Assembly: GCA_024347235.1 (NCBI GenBank)
Contig: AP025283.1
Span: 620,001 to 684,000 of the forward strand
Length of the DNA stretch: 64,000 bases
Origin: Aliamphritea spongicola
GTDB taxonomy: Bacteria; Pseudomonadota; Gammaproteobacteria; Pseudomonadales; Balneatricaceae
Direction: 5' to 3'
A model generated the notes under the pieces. The model was given only the letters and a program-made list of their open reading frames with translations, ran no database searches and was not told the DNA's origin. Positions 48,510 to 59,434 of the stretch are shown here, piece by piece. The translations under genes and the position numbers were made by a program. Every line of letters begins with the position of its first letter. Within the stretch, counting starts at the first letter, position 1.

Positions 48510-49785
48510 TTATTGTTGTGCAGCGTTGAAGGCTTGTTCCAGATCGGCCAGCAAATCATCAATGTGTTCGATACCGACGGATAAACGTACCATGTTTGGT
48601 GTGACGCCGGCGGCTTTCAGTTCTTCGTCGTTTAACTGACGGTGAGTGGTTTCAGCCGGAATAGACGCCAGGGACTTACAGTCACCGATGTTCACCAAAC
48701 GCAGGAATACATTCAGCGCGTCATAGAAGCGGCGGGTACCTTCCCGGCCAGCCTTCAGGCCGAAACTGAGAATACCGGACGCCCGGCCATTCATATACTT
48801 TTCAGCCAGTGCGTTATCTTTATGGCTGCTCAGGCCCGCATAATTCACCCACTCAACCTGATCATGGTTGTCCAGGAATTCAGCAATACGGGCACTGTTT
48901 TCACAAATACGTTCCATCCGCAGTGGCAGTGTTTCCATACCCTGTAATAGCAGGAAGGCATTCATCGGTGACAGTGCTGCCCCCATGTTGCGCAGTGGCA
49001 CTACCCGGCAACGGCCAATAAATGCGGCGGGGCCGAATGCTTCGGTGTACACCACGCCGTGGTAAGAAATATCCGGCTCGTTTAACAGAGGGAAGCGTTC
49101 TTTATTCTCTGCCCATGGGAAGTTACCAGAATCCACGATTACGCCGCCAATGGAGTTGCCGTGGCCGCCAATGTATTTGGTGGCAGACTGCACAACGATA
49201 TCGGCACCGTGCTCGATAGGGCGCCAGAGCGCTGGGCTTGGAACGGTGTTATCCACAATGACCGGTACACCTTTACTGTGTGCCAGCTCACTCAGCTTCT
49301 CAATGTCGGCAATGCTGCCGGAAGGGTTGCCTACAGACTCGCAGAATATGCCTTTGGTGCGTTCGTCGATGTTTGCTTCGATGGCGGCATAATCATCTTT
49401 ATCCACAAAGCGTACTTCAATGCCCTGGCGGGGCAGGGTGTGGGCAAACAGGTTATAGGTACCGCCATACAGTTCGCTGGTGGCGATGATGTTGTCGCCC
49501 ACTTCTGCCAGTGTCTGAATGGTATAGGTGATAGCTGCCATACCTGACGCGACAGCCAGTGCCGCAACACCGCCTTCCATTGCCGCAACGCGTTGCTCCA
49601 GTACATCTGTCGTTGGATTCATGATGCGGGTGTAGATATTTCCCGACTTTCAGGTCAAACAGGTCTGCGCCATGCTGGGCGCTGTCGAATGCGTAGGAAG
49701 CTGTCTGATAGACAGGTACGGCAACTGCTTTAGTCGTTTCGTCAGGGGTATAACCGCCATGCACGGCGAGTGTTTCCAGTTTCAT
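48510..49785 (-). CDS. metY: O-acetylhomoserine aminocarboxypropyltransferase / sulfhydrylase (one break)
   Basis: PLP enzyme that makes homocysteine (and can make methionine) from O-acetylhomoserine and sulfide or thiol. Family marks: VAVPVYQTASYAFDSAQHGA, TRIMNPTTDVLEQRVAAMEG, SGMAAITYTI, and the PLP lysine in VVQSATKYIGGHGNSIGGV. The C terminus ends MVRLSVGIEHIDDLLADLEQ. The frame changes at plus-strand TTT 49639-49641: two bases missing or one extra. The two-missing version gives 425 aa. ATG 49785 has AAGGA 7 bases upstream. Confidence 0.93.
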
Positions 49786-49953
49786 TGTCTGATCCTTCAA
49801 AATAATTACATAAGAATGTAGCGGAGCGCTTTCGATTGTAATCTCTTTGCGTAATAAAGAAAGCCGGTGTTTTTGCTGCCAGTGGCCGGTGCTTTTGTTT
49901 AGAATGCCTGATCGGATCAGAAGTGTTTCTCACGGGAAAATCAGGGGTTATTC

Positions 49954-51340
49954 ATGGCAAAGCAGAAAACTGCATATGTGTGTAATGAGTGTGGCGCGGA
50001 TTACACTAAATGGCAGGGGCAGTGTACTGCCTGTATGCAGTGGAATACCCTGACGGAAATTCGTCTGAGCAGTGCTAAACAGTCCGGTTCCAGGGGGCGC
50101 GGTTTGACAGCTACGCGGGCAGTGCTGCGTCCGGTGGACTGCCGCATAATAAAGTAACAGACCTGGCGTCGGTGGATCTGGCCGAAATGCCACGCTTTGG
50201 TTCGGGGTCGGAGAGCTTGACCGGGTGCTGGGTGGTGGTCTGGTACCTGGCTCCGCTATTCTGATTGGCGGTCATCCGGGAGCGGGTAAGAGTACCCTGT
50301 TGCTGCAGACCATGTGTTATCTGGCGCAGCAAATGCCGGCTTTGTATGTTACCGGTGAGGAATCATTGCAGCAGGTCGCATTGCGGGCGAATCGCCTGGG
50401 AATCAGCGCACAGAATCTGAAAATGCTGTCTGAAACCAGTGTTGAAGAGCTGTGCGCGGTGGCTGAAACCCTGAAGCCGAAGGTACTTGTTGTTGATTCC
50501 ATTCAGGTGATGCATGTGGCGGATGTAACGTCTGCACCGGGCAGTGTATCTCAGGTACGCGAAGCGGCAGCTTATCTCACCCGCTTTGCCAAACAGACGG
50601 GCACTGTATTGTTTTTGGTGGGCCATGTCACCAAAGATGGCAGTCTGGCTGGTCCGAAAGTTCTTGAACATATGATTGACTGTTCACTGCAGCTGGAGGG
50701 CGACAGCGATGGCCGTTTCCGTACTCTGCGCAGCCATAAAAACCGCTTTGGTGCCGTGAATGAGCTTGGTGTATTTGCCATGCTGGAAAACGGTTTGAAA
50801 GAAGTGAAGAACCCCAGTTCGATCTTCCTGAACCGGGGCGAGCAACCCAGCCCGGGCAGTCTGGTGATGGTGGTTTGGGAAGGTACCCGGCCATTGCTGG
50901 TGGAAGTGCAGGCGCTGGTGGATCAGACTCACATGAATAATCCCCGTCGGGTGGCGGTCGGTCTGGAACATAACAGGTTGGCAATGCTGCTGGCGGTCCT
51001 GCATCGTCATGGCGGCTTGCAAACCGGTGATCAGGACGTATTTGTTAACGTTGTGGGCGGCGTAAAGGTGCTGGAAACGTCGGCGGATCTGGCGCTGTTG
51101 CTGGCCGTTGTCTCCAGTTTCCGTGACCGGGTGTTGCCGCAGGATCTGATTGTTTTCGGGGAAGTGGGGCTTTCGGGAGAGATTCGTCCGGTCCCTAATG
51201 GTCAGGACCGGATCCGGGAAGCGGCTAAACACGGTTTTACCCGGGCGATTGTGCCTAAGGCTAATGCCCCTAAGACGACGCCCAAGGGCATGAAGGTAAT
51301 CGGTGTCAGCCGTTTATCAGAAGCGCTGGATGCGATCTGA
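49954..51340 (+). CDS. radA: DNA repair protein RadA (two frameshifts)
   Basis: RecA-like ATPase that drives branch migration in recombination. N-terminal zinc finger (Cys 10, 13, 24, 27 in YVCNECGADYTKWQGQCTAC), Walker A GGHPGAGKSTLL, the RadA motif KNRFG (RSHKNRFGAVNELGVF) and a C-terminal Lon-like domain. One G is missing at 50117-50119 and one at 50204-50207. Repair gives 462 aa. Confidence 0.95.
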
Positions 51341-51712
51341 TTATTTCTCATCCATCAGGTGTTCAAGTTCCCGTTCCAGTAAGGTTTCGTCGCCCAGGTT
51401 GAGCTCGACCAGGCGGCGCAGGTGGGAAATACTTTCAATGCTGATGTTGTTGGTGTGGAAGCCCAGCTGCTTGCCTTCCTGATGCATCAGGGTGGAGGGC
51501 AGCTCCATCAGAATATCGTTGGCAGCCAGGTGAATTTTCAGGGTGACCTGAGTGCCGAGTTCAATTGGCACTGCTTCATCTACTTCAACCAATGAGCCTT
51601 TGAAGGACAGGTCCAGCAGATGGACTGGCCAGATATGCTCATCATCAACAATTTCTGTCTGAGCATCGAATTTAATGCGTTTAAACCGGCGTCGTTCTTG
51701 CACGGGCTGCAC
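51341..51712 (-). CDS. PilZ domain protein
   Basis: 123 aa, intact. A short PilZ protein with the cyclic-di-GMP-binding RxxxR region (ERRRFKR) and the DxSxxG motif (LLDLSFKGSLVEV). A likely c-di-GMP receptor; the partner is unknown. It starts at GTG 51712 and ends one base after the convergent radA stop. The EAL-GGDEF protein at 25 kb gives the same organism a turnover enzyme for this messenger. Confidence 0.88.
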   Translation of the reverse strand: MQPVQERRRFKRIKFDAQTEIVDDEHIWPVHLLDLSFKGSLVEVDEAVPIELGTQVTLKIHLAANDILMELPSTLMHQEGKQLGFHTNNISIESISHLRRLVELNLGDETLLERELEHLMDEK

Positions 51713-51842
51713 TCCTGCTGTGAATCACTAATACTGCAGAGATAGTGACATTGGATAATAACTTGCCTACTTCGCCTAAGAGTACAACCTAACTTGGGTA
51801 ATTTAAACCCTGTTAAAAACGATGGATAGATCGTGGGTATAA

Positions 51843-51865
51843 AAACCGGCTGAATCAGCCGGTTT
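51843..51865 (-). terminator. Terminator of ettA
   Basis: AAACCGGCTG, loop AAT, CAGCCGGTTT. Read on the minus strand, the 10-bp stem is followed by a five-T run, 30 bases after the ettA stop. Confidence 0.88.
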
Positions 51866-51894
51866 GTTTTCGGGTCAGCACATGTGTTAAGTGC

Positions 51895-53553
51895 TTAAGC
51901 CAGACGCTTGTACTTAATACGTTCAGGCTGGTGGTCTTTACCGTGGCGGCGTTTGTAATCTTCAGCGTATTCAGTGTAGTTACCTTCAAAGAATACGGCT
52001 TCAGAGTTGCCTTCGTAAGCCAGCATGTGGGTACATACGCGGTCAAGGAACCAGCGGTCGTGGGAAATAACCACGGCACATCCAGGGAAGGCCAGCAGTG
52101 CTTCTTCCAGTGCACGCAGAGTTTCAACGTCCAGATCGTTGGTCGGTTCGTCAAGCAGCAGAACGTTGCCGCCTTCTTTCAGCAGTTTGGCCATGTGCAG
52201 GCGGTTACGCTCACCACCGGACAGGTCTTTAACAAACTTCTGCTGATCAGAACCTTTGAAGTTGAAGCGGCCACAGTATGCACGGGATGAAGTGCTGTAG
52301 TTACCGACAACAATGTTGTCCTGACCGTCAGAGATTTCTTCCCAAACGGTTTTGGTACCGTCCAGATCACGGTCCTGATTGACATAAGCCAGCTGTACCG
52401 TTTCACCGATTTCGATGCTACCGGAATCTGGCTGTTCTGCACCGGTGATCAGCTTGAACAGGGTAGATTTACCGGCACCGTTACCGCCGATAATGCCGAC
52501 GATAGCACCCTGCGGGATGCTGAAGCTCAGATTTTCAATCAGCACCTTATCGCCAAATGCCTTGCTGACATTATCCAGAACGATAACTTTTTCACCCAGA
52601 CGCGGGCCAGGCGGAATGTAGATTTCCTGAGTTTCGTTACGGGTTTGGAATTCGCGGGAGCTCATTTCTTCAAACTGACGCAGACGGGCTTTGGATTTAG
52701 CCTGACGGCCTTTCTGTCCCTGACGTACCCATTCCAGTTCGGAGTTGATTGCTTTCTGGTGAGCGGCTTCCTGCTTGGCTTCCATCTTCAGACGGTTGTC
52801 TTTCTGTTCCAGCCAGGAAGAGTAGTTGCCTTCGTACGGAATGCCGTGGCCACGGTCCAGTTCCAGAATCCAGCCGGCAGCGTTATCCAGGAAGTAACGG
52901 TCGTGGGTGATCGCCACAACAGTTCCCGGGTATTCCTGCAGGAAGCGCTCGATCCAGGCAATAGATTCTGCATCCAGGTGGTTGGTTGGTTCGTCCAGCA
53001 GCAGCATGTCTGGCTTATCCAGCAGCAGGCGGCACAGCGCAACACGGCGGCGCTCACCACCGGACAGGTGCTCTACACGGGCATCCCATGGTGGCAGACG
53101 CAGTGCTTCAGCGGCAACTTCCAGCGTACGTTCCAGGTTGTGACCGTCTTTGGCGGCAATCAGGTTTTCGAATTCAGCCTGGCGTTTCGCCAGTTCATCA
53201 AAGTCGGCATCAGGTTCGGCGTACGCGGCATAGACTTCATCCAGACCGGACAGGGCGTCTTTAACATCTGAAACCGCTTCTTCAACAATTTCGCGGACGC
53301 TTTTGGTATCGTCCAGTTCTGGTTCCTGTGGCAGGTAACCCACGTTCAGGTCTGGCATTGGGCGTGCTTCACCCAGGTAGTCTTTGTCGATACCGGCCAT
53401 GATACGTAACAGGGAGGATTTACCTGAACCGTTCAGGCCCAGTACGCCGATTTTGGCACCCGGGAAGAAGGACAGAGAGATGTCTTTAAGAATTTCACGC
53501 TTGGGTGGGACAACTTTGCCCACCCGGTTCATGGTGTATACGAACTGGGCCAT
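51895..53553 (-). CDS. ettA: Energy-dependent translational throttle protein EttA (ABC-F)
   Basis: 552 aa, intact, at family length. Two ABC domains: Walker A LGLNGSGKSSLL and GGNGAGKSTLF; signatures EHLSGGERRRVAL and KDLSGGERNRLHM; Walker B DMLLLDEPTNHLD and NVLLLDEPTNDLD. The linker carries EWVRQGQKGRQAKSKARL. It binds the ribosomal E site and gates early elongation by ATP/ADP ratio. ATG 53553 (MAQFVYTMNRVGKVVPPKRE) is the family start; upstream in-frame codons are not conserved. Confidence 0.97.
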   Translation of the reverse strand: MAQFVYTMNRVGKVVPPKREILKDISLSFFPGAKIGVLGLNGSGKSSLLRIMAGIDKDYLGEARPMPDLNVGYLPQEPELDDTKSVREIVEEAVSDVKDALSGLDEVYAAYAEPDADFDELAKRQAEFENLIAAKDGHNLERTLEVAAEALRLPPWDARVEHLSGGERRRVALCRLLLDKPDMLLLDEPTNHLDAESIAWIERFLQEYPGTVVAITHDRYFLDNAAGWILELDRGHGIPYEGNYSSWLEQKDNRLKMEAKQEAAHQKAINSELEWVRQGQKGRQAKSKARLRQFEEMSSREFQTRNETQEIYIPPGPRLGEKVIVLDNVSKAFGDKVLIENLSFSIPQGAIVGIIGGNGAGKSTLFKLITGAEQPDSGSIEIGETVQLAYVNQDRDLDGTKTVWEEISDGQDNIVVGNYSTSSRAYCGRFNFKGSDQQKFVKDLSGGERNRLHMAKLLKEGGNVLLLDEPTNDLDVETLRALEEALLAFPGCAVVISHDRWFLDRVCTHMLAYEGNSEAVFFEGNYTEYAEDYKRRHGKDHQPERIKYKRLA

Positions 53554-53894
53554 TACAGAACCTGTATGCTGGATGTAAGGGATTCTGCCGGTCAGTAGGG
53601 AAGTCGGCAGCCTAAAATTTGCTGCATATTTTAGCTTCAGGCTGTCGCTAATGCTAGGCGCTGAGCCAGGGTTTGCCGGTGTAAGCAAAGAGATGCTGAT
53701 AAATTATCAAAATGACCGAATTTCTCTGCTACAGCGCCTGCTATTACGGCTAAACTTCGCGTATAATGTCTGCCTTTTTGTATCTGCGCAGGGCTTATCC
53801 GCCGGCGCGGATGTTCTATCTGACTGCGGTGGCTGATAATGCCGCCGGAATGACCGTTCAAAAGACGGTCCTGACGCTCTTTGAGGTTGGTTCT
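53554..53894. other. Divergent ettA-nrdR promoter region
   Basis: 341 bases without a gene. It contains a perfect TATAAT at 53762-53767 oriented to nrdR, with only a weak -35 match. An inverted repeat TAAAAT/ATTTTA is near 53615-53635. A small hairpin ACCGT/ACGGT lies near 53850 in the probable nrdR leader. No NrdR-box pair was recognised. Confidence 0.45.
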
Positions 53895-54367
53895 ATGCAT
53901 TGTCCGTTCTGTGGTGACCATGAAACCAAGGTGGTCGACTCCCGTCTGGTGGCTGAAGGCCAGCAGGTACGTCGTCGCCGGGAATGTATGAGCTGTCATG
54001 AGCGTTACACCACCTACGAAACTGCTGAACTGTTAATGCCTAAGGTTATTAAGGCCGACGGTTCGCGCCAGCCGTTTGACGAAGATAAGCTGCGCGGCGG
54101 TATCCAGCGGGCGCTGGAAAAACGGCCGGTCAGCGTTGAAGATATTGAATCCTGCATCAGCCGAATTAAACACCGTTTACGGGCGACCGGGGAACGGGAG
54201 TTGGCGTCACGTATGTTTGGTGAAGAAGTGATGCGGGAATTACGTAAGCTGGATGAAGTTGCTTATGTGCGTTTTGCTTCTGTTTATCGCAGTTTCAGGA
54301 CATAAACGAATTCAAGAAAGAGATTGAGCGTTTGTCGGAAGCGAAGGACGGCGCAGATGTCGAGTAA
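53895..54367 (+). CDS. nrdR: Transcriptional repressor NrdR (one frameshift)
   Basis: Zinc-ribbon, ATP-cone repressor of ribonucleotide reductase genes. [17 protein letters not shown] and [16 protein letters not shown] form the zinc ribbon; the ATP cone has [20 protein letters not shown]. One C is missing near 54296; repair changes the end to [18 protein letters not shown] and gives 157 aa. The repaired end overlaps the ribD start by 11 bases, so the two are probably translationally coupled. Confidence 0.95.
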
Positions 54368-55531
54368 TACTGAACATTGGTCCGCTGATGATCACCGCTT
54401 TATGGCGCGGGCGGTTGAGCTGGCAAAGTGTGGTCTGTACACCACAGAGCCCAACCCACGGGTGGGCTGTGTACTGGTCCGTGACGGTGCAGTGATTGGT
54501 GAAGGTTTTCACCGGATAGCCGGTGAAGGTCATGCGGAAGTAAATGCTTTACGGGCGGTTGCCGATGCCGGTGAAACGGCGGAGGGCGCAACAGCGTATG
54601 TGACTCTTGAGCCTTGCAGCCATTTCGGTAAGACCCCTCCCTGTGCTGAGGCGCTGGTAAAGGCCGGAGTTGCGGAAGTGGTTGTCGGTATGGTGGATCC
54701 TAATCCACAGGTATCAGGGCGGGAATTAAGCGCTTAGAAGATGTCGGTATACGGGTACGCACTGGCCTGCTAAATGCTGAAGCAGAAAGCCTGAATCCCG
54801 GTTTCAACAACCGGATGCGCGTGCAGCGTCCGTTCGTGCGACTTAAACTTGCTGCCAGTCTTGATGGTCGTACGGCAATGGCCAGTGGCGAAAGCCAGTG
54901 GATAACCGGCCCGCAAGCCAGGCAGGATGTTCAGCGACTGCGTGCCAGAAGCTCAGCGGTTATTACCGGTATCGGCTCGATTCTGTTGGATGATTCCTCC
55001 CTGACGGTTCGTGCTGAACAGTTAGGCTTGCCGGATGCTGAGCTGATTTGCCAGCGGCAGCCTTTGCGGGTGGTGCTGGACAGCCAGGGACGTATCCCTG
55101 AAAACGCAAAGATTTTACGCCAGCCGGGTAAAACGCTGGTGGTCAGTCAGGCTGAGTGCCCGGCGTTTTTCAGCCAGCTGGCGTCGTCTCAGGACACATC
55201 TGCTGAGCTGGAGTGGTTACAATTAGCCGGCACTGAGGCCGGTATTGATCTGCTGGCACTGTTGGAAGCGCTTGCGCAGCGTCAGTGTAATGAAGTGCTG
55301 GTTGAAACCGGTGCAACTCTGGCGGGCAGCTTTATCCGTCAGGGGTTGGTGAATGAAGTGGTGTTATATCAGGCAATGACATTGCTGGGCAGTGAGGCCC
55401 GCAGTCTGGTTGAGTTACCATTGCAGAAAATGCAGCAGCAACAACGCTTAACCCTGACCGACAGCAGGGTTCTGGGAAATGATATCCGGTTAACATTGGT
55501 GCCGGTTAATCACACAGATACTGCTGACTAA
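54357..55531 (+). CDS. ribD: Riboflavin biosynthesis deaminase/reductase RibD (one frameshift)
   Basis: Bifunctional enzyme: the N-terminal deaminase has the zinc motif HAEVNAL and PCSHFGKTPPC. The C-terminal reductase has RPFVRLKLAASLDGRTAM, SGESQWITGPQARQDVQRLR and EVLVETGATLAGSFIRQGLV. One G is missing at 54721-54723, between the domains. Repair gives 391 aa. The start is ATG 54357, inside the end of nrdR. Confidence 0.95.
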
Positions 55532-55582
55532 ACATAGATAACAGGCTGCTGACAGGCAGCATGAAGGAATTGATTAAGACGT

Positions 55583-56242
55583 ATGTTTACGGGAATCATC
55601 GAAGCGCTGGGAAGTATTGCTGCTACGGAGCAGGTACAGGGTGACCTGCGACTGTATATCCGTACCGGCTCGCTGGATCTCAGCGATGTGGCGCTGGGAG
55701 ACAGTATTGCCGTGAACGGTGTATGTCTGACTGCGGTAGAGTTGCCAGGCGACGGTTTCTGGGCGGATGTGTCCCGGGAAACCCTGGTGCACACCCGTTT
55801 TCCAGACTTAAAGCCCGGTGAACAGGTCAACCTTGAAAAGGCAATGCAGCCAAGTGGCCGGCTGGGTGGTCACATCGTCACCGGTCACGTAGACGGTTTG
55901 GGTAAGGTAAAGAGCCGTCATGAAGATGCCCGCTCGATCCGTTTTGAGATTGAAGCGCCGGCAGATATCAGCCGTTATATTGCGGCAAAGGGATCAATTA
56001 CTGTCGACGGAACGAGTCTGACAGTGACCGCGGTGGAAGGTAACAATTTTCAGCTGAACATTGTGCCGCATACCGCTCAGGAGACGATTCTGGCGGGCTA
56101 TCAGGCCGGGCGTCTGGTACATCTGGAAGTCGATATTATTGCCCGGTATATGGAGCGTTTACTGAACCGTACCGCCGAACAAACTGAAACGTCAGGTGTC
56201 AGCATGAGCACTCTGGCAGCAGCCGGTTATCTTAACCGGTAA
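55583..56242 (+). CDS. ribE: Riboflavin synthase, alpha chain
   Basis: 219 aa, intact. Two lumazine-binding barrels begin MFTGIIEALGSI and GGHIVTGHVDGLGKV; VNGVCLTAVEL and VDGTSLTVTAVEGNNF are the paired motifs. It dismutates two 6,7-dimethyl-8-ribityllumazine to riboflavin. In the rib operon. Confidence 0.96.
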   Translation: MFTGIIEALGSIAATEQVQGDLRLYIRTGSLDLSDVALGDSIAVNGVCLTAVELPGDGFWADVSRETLVHTRFPDLKPGEQVNLEKAMQPSGRLGGHIVTGHVDGLGKVKSRHEDARSIRFEIEAPADISRYIAAKGSITVDGTSLTVTAVEGNNFQLNIVPHTAQETILAGYQAGRLVHLEVDIIARYMERLLNRTAEQTETSGVSMSTLAAAGYLNR

Positions 56243-56308
56243 TACATTTCGCTATGCTGCTGGTTACCGGCAGGGTGGCATCAATTTTTGAACTGAGGTT
56301 TTGGATCG

Positions 56309-57424
56309 ATGAATCTGAACACACCTGAAGAACTGATCGAAGATATTCGTCAGGGTAAAATGGTTATCCTGATGGATGACGAAGACCGTGAAAATGAAGG
56401 CGATCTGGTAATCGCTGCGGAAATGGTACGTCCGGAAGACATTAACTTCATGGCGACCCATGCCCGCGGTCTGATCTGTCTGACGCTGACCCGCAAGCAC
56501 TGTGAACAGCTGAAACTGCCGTTAATGGTACAGAGCAACGGCGCTCAGTTCTCGACGAACTTCACCCTGTCTATTGAAGCCGCGGAAGGTGTGACAACGG
56601 GTATTTCTGCCGCAGACCGTGCTCATACGGTGCGTACTGCAGTGCGTCATAACGTAAAGGCGGAAGACATTGTTCAGCCGGGCCATATTTTCCCACTGAT
56701 GGCACAGCCAGGCGGTGTTCTGAGCCGTGCCGGTCATACTGAAGCCGGTTGTGATCTGGCGCGTCTGGCGGGTTGCACGCCAGCGGCGGCAATTGTTGAA
56801 ATTATGAATGATGACGGCACCATGGCCCGTCGTCCTGATCTGGAAGTGTTTGCTGAAAAGCATGACCTGAAGATCGGTACCATTGCGGATCTGATTCACT
56901 ACCGGGCAACTAACGAACATACTGTTGTCCGTGAAAGTGAGAGCGTTCTGCCAACCGAGTTTGGTGATTTCACCTGCTTTACATTCAGGACGAAATTCAG
57001 AACTGCACCCATCTGGCGCTGACCTTAGGTGAAATTTCCGCTGATGAGCCGACGCCTGTCGGGTTCACAGCCGTACTGAAGTACTGCGTGACGTAGTCGG
57101 TGCCAGCCAGGGTGAAGAGCAGAAGTGGACCATGCGCCGTGCATTACGCAAAGTCGCTGAAGAAGGCAAGGGCGTTGTGCTGTTGCTGGATACCTCTGAG
57201 CGGATCGATCTGGGTGATGCCCTGAATCAGATGCTGAATAAAGATAAAAGATCCGTCCGGCGAACGTAAGTGCCTCCGGTTCGTATCTGACGGTGGGAAC
57301 CGGCTCGCAGATCCTGCGTGATCTGGGTGTGGGCAAAATGCGTCTGCTGAGCTCACCGATGAAATTTAATGCAATTTCCGGTTTTGATCTGGAAATTGTT
57401 GAATATATTACCTGTGAAGAATAA
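56309..57424 (+). CDS. ribBA: DHBP synthase with GTP cyclohydrolase II-like C-terminal domain (three frameshifts)
   Basis: 372 aa after repair. The N-terminal half is a complete 3,4-dihydroxy-2-butanone-4-phosphate synthase ([27 protein letters not shown]). The C-terminal half is GTP cyclohydrolase II-like ([36 protein letters not shown]) but lacks the CxxGD..CDC zinc cysteines, so it is probably inactive as a cyclohydrolase. The real RibA is at 63.1 kb. Missing: C near 56986, C near 57060, A at 57246-57249. Confidence 0.93.
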
Positions 57425-57488
57425 TGCTGTTATGGCTGCCGGGCAGCCATAAGTGCGAATGAATAATTGACGATAGGATTAAGAGAAA

Positions 57489-57962
57489 ATGTCAGTACAG
57501 TATGTGGAAGGTGATTTCCTGACCGGTGGCGGTAACTACAGCATCGTGGTTGGCCGTTTTAACAGCTTCGTTGTTGAAAGCCTGCTGGAAGGTGCGATCG
57601 ACACGCTGAAGCGTCACGGTGTTGAAGAAAGCAACATCCGTGTTGTGCGTGTGCCGGGTGCATTTGAAATCCCTCTGGCGGTTCAGAAAGTTGCTGCACA
57701 GAAGAAAGACGATGCAATCATCGCTCTGGGTGCAGTTATCCGCGGTGGTACTCCGCACTTTGAATATGTATCCGGTGAGAGCTCTAAGGGCGTTGCTCAG
57801 GTTTCTCTGGATTACAACGTGCCGGTTGCGAACGGCATCCTGACAGTAAACTCCATTGAACAGGCAATTGAGCGTTCCGGTACCAAAGCCGGTAACAAAG
57901 GTGCTGAAGCTGCACTGTCTGCGCTGGAAATGGTTAGCTTGCTGCGCCAGCTTGAAGGGTAA
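57489..57962 (+). CDS. ribH: 6,7-dimethyl-8-ribityllumazine synthase
   Basis: 157 aa, intact. [54 protein letters not shown] and [17 protein letters not shown] are family motifs. Condenses the DHBP and pyrimidine intermediates into lumazine. It sits 5 bases before nusB. Confidence 0.97.
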   Translation: MSVQYVEGDFLTGGGNYSIVVGRFNSFVVESLLEGAIDTLKRHGVEESNIRVVRVPGAFEIPLAVQKVAAQKKDDAIIALGAVIRGGTPHFEYVSGESSKGVAQVSLDYNVPVANGILTVNSIEQAIERSGTKAGNKGAEAALSALEMVSLLRQLEG

Positions 57963-57967
57963 GTGAG

Positions 57968-58452
57968 ATGACCGATAATCCTACGCCAAAGAAGACTAAG
58001 AAGCCGTCGCTGACTGAAAAACGTCGCGCCGCGCGGAGCTTCGCGTTACAGGCGTTGTACCAGTGGCAGATGTCCGGTAACTCAGTTACCGACATCGAGC
58101 TGCAATTCCGTATTGATAACGACATGTCCGGTGCGGATATTCCGTTGTTCAGTGAATTGTTGCACGGTGTACCTGCGCATGCCGGTGATCTGGATGCTTC
58201 TTTTGAGCCATTCCTGGACCGTGCATTGACAGACCTTGATCCGATTGAGCTGGCTGTTCTGCGTATTGGCAGTTTTGAACTGGCCCACCGTATTGTTGTG
58301 CCGTATAAGGTTGTCATCAACGAAAGTGTTGAACTGGCGAAAACCTTTGGTGCCACAGAGAGCCACCGTTACGTAAATGGCATTCTGGACAAGCTGGCCG
58401 CGCGGGTACGTATGACAGAGATCAACGCCAAGCGTGAATCCAAAAGTCCTGA
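57968..58452 (+). CDS. nusB: Transcription antitermination factor NusB (one frameshift at stop)
   Basis: 161 aa after repair. EKRRAARSFALQALYQWQMS, DRALTDLDPIELAVLRIGSF, VPYKVVINESVELAKTFGA and HRYVNGILDKLA are typical. It binds boxA RNA with S10. As written, the frame runs straight into thiL because one A is missing at 58442-58445. With it, nusB ends SKKS and TGA at 58450-58452. The apparent fusion is therefore an artefact. Confidence 0.95.
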
Positions 58453-58465
58453 TCAGGAGTGTTTC

Positions 58466-59434
58466 TTGGACGAGTTTGAACTGATACGTCAGTATTTTTC
58501 TGATCTCGGCCAGGACAGCTCCGGCTGTGTTGAGCTGGGGGTTGGTGATGACTGTGCCATTGTCTCTCCGCCTCCGGGGCAACAACTGGTTTTTCAATTG
58601 ATACTCTGGTAGAAGGTACTCACTTTCTGCCGGGTACGCCTGCGCAGCAAATTGCTACCCGTCTGTTAGGCGCTACGCTTAGTGACCTTGCCGCTATGGG
58701 CGCCCGTCCGGGCTTTTACGCTGGCGCTGACCCTTCCTGAATCAGACCCTGAATGGCTGGCTGCTTTCGCTGAGCCGCTTGCACAGATGGCGCAGCGCCA
58801 TGGTGTGCGTCTGGTGGGTGGTGATACCACAAAAGGCCCTTTGACACTGACGGTGCAGGTGCACGGCTGGGTAGAATATGGCCGTGGCTTACGGCGCGAC
58901 GGTGCCCGTCCCGGAGATGCTGTGTATGTGACCGGCACGCTGGGTGACCCGCGCGGGGCTTGAAACGCTGCTGAAAAATACCCCGCACAGTGAAGATGTT
59001 GCCTATCTGCAGCGACGTTTTTCGCCCCCGAACCCCGCTTAAGTACAGCACAGTTGCTGACCGGTCAGGCTTCTGCCGCTATTGATGTTTCAGACGGTCT
59101 GCTGGCTGATTTGCAGCATATACTCAGTGCGAGTCATGTAGGTGCTTGCATCGAGCTGGATGAGTTACCTCTGTCACCGGCCCTGCGTCGCTTTGCCGGT
59201 GAAGAAAAGGCGGTTGAGTGGGCATGCTCTGGCGGCGAGGATTTTGAAGTGTGCTTTACCCTCCCTGCTGACCATGAAGAGGCCGTGCTGGATAGCCTGG
59301 TCCATCATGATGTGCCGGTGTGGAAGGTTGGTGAGATTCGTTCTGAGCCGGGACTGTTTGTCCGGGATGCCGCCGGAGAGCGGCCGGTAACCGCCCGTGG
59401 TTTTAATCATTTTTCTGAGCACGCTGAGTCATGA
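58466..59434 (+). CDS. thiL: Thiamine-monophosphate kinase (four break sites)
   Basis: ATP-dependent phosphorylation of thiamine phosphate to the diphosphate. Motifs: DEFELIRQYF, VGDDCAIVSPP, SIDTLVEGTHFLPG, VRLVGGDTTKGPLTLTVQVH, DVSDGLLADLQH and CSGGEDFEVCFTLP. Breaks: T at 58590-58594, two bases near 58710, two bases near 58948, T at 59018-59022. Repair gives 324 aa. The start is TTG 58466 with GGAG at 58457-58460. Its stop overlaps pgpA by 4 bases. Confidence 0.93.

Noticed and set aside
52645..53271. 208-codon open frame opposite ettA
   Set aside because: Shadow of ettA; no start signals and no known domain.
57968..58612. NusB-ThiL fusion protein
   Set aside because: Explained by one missing A at 58442-58445; thiL has its own start and ribosome site.
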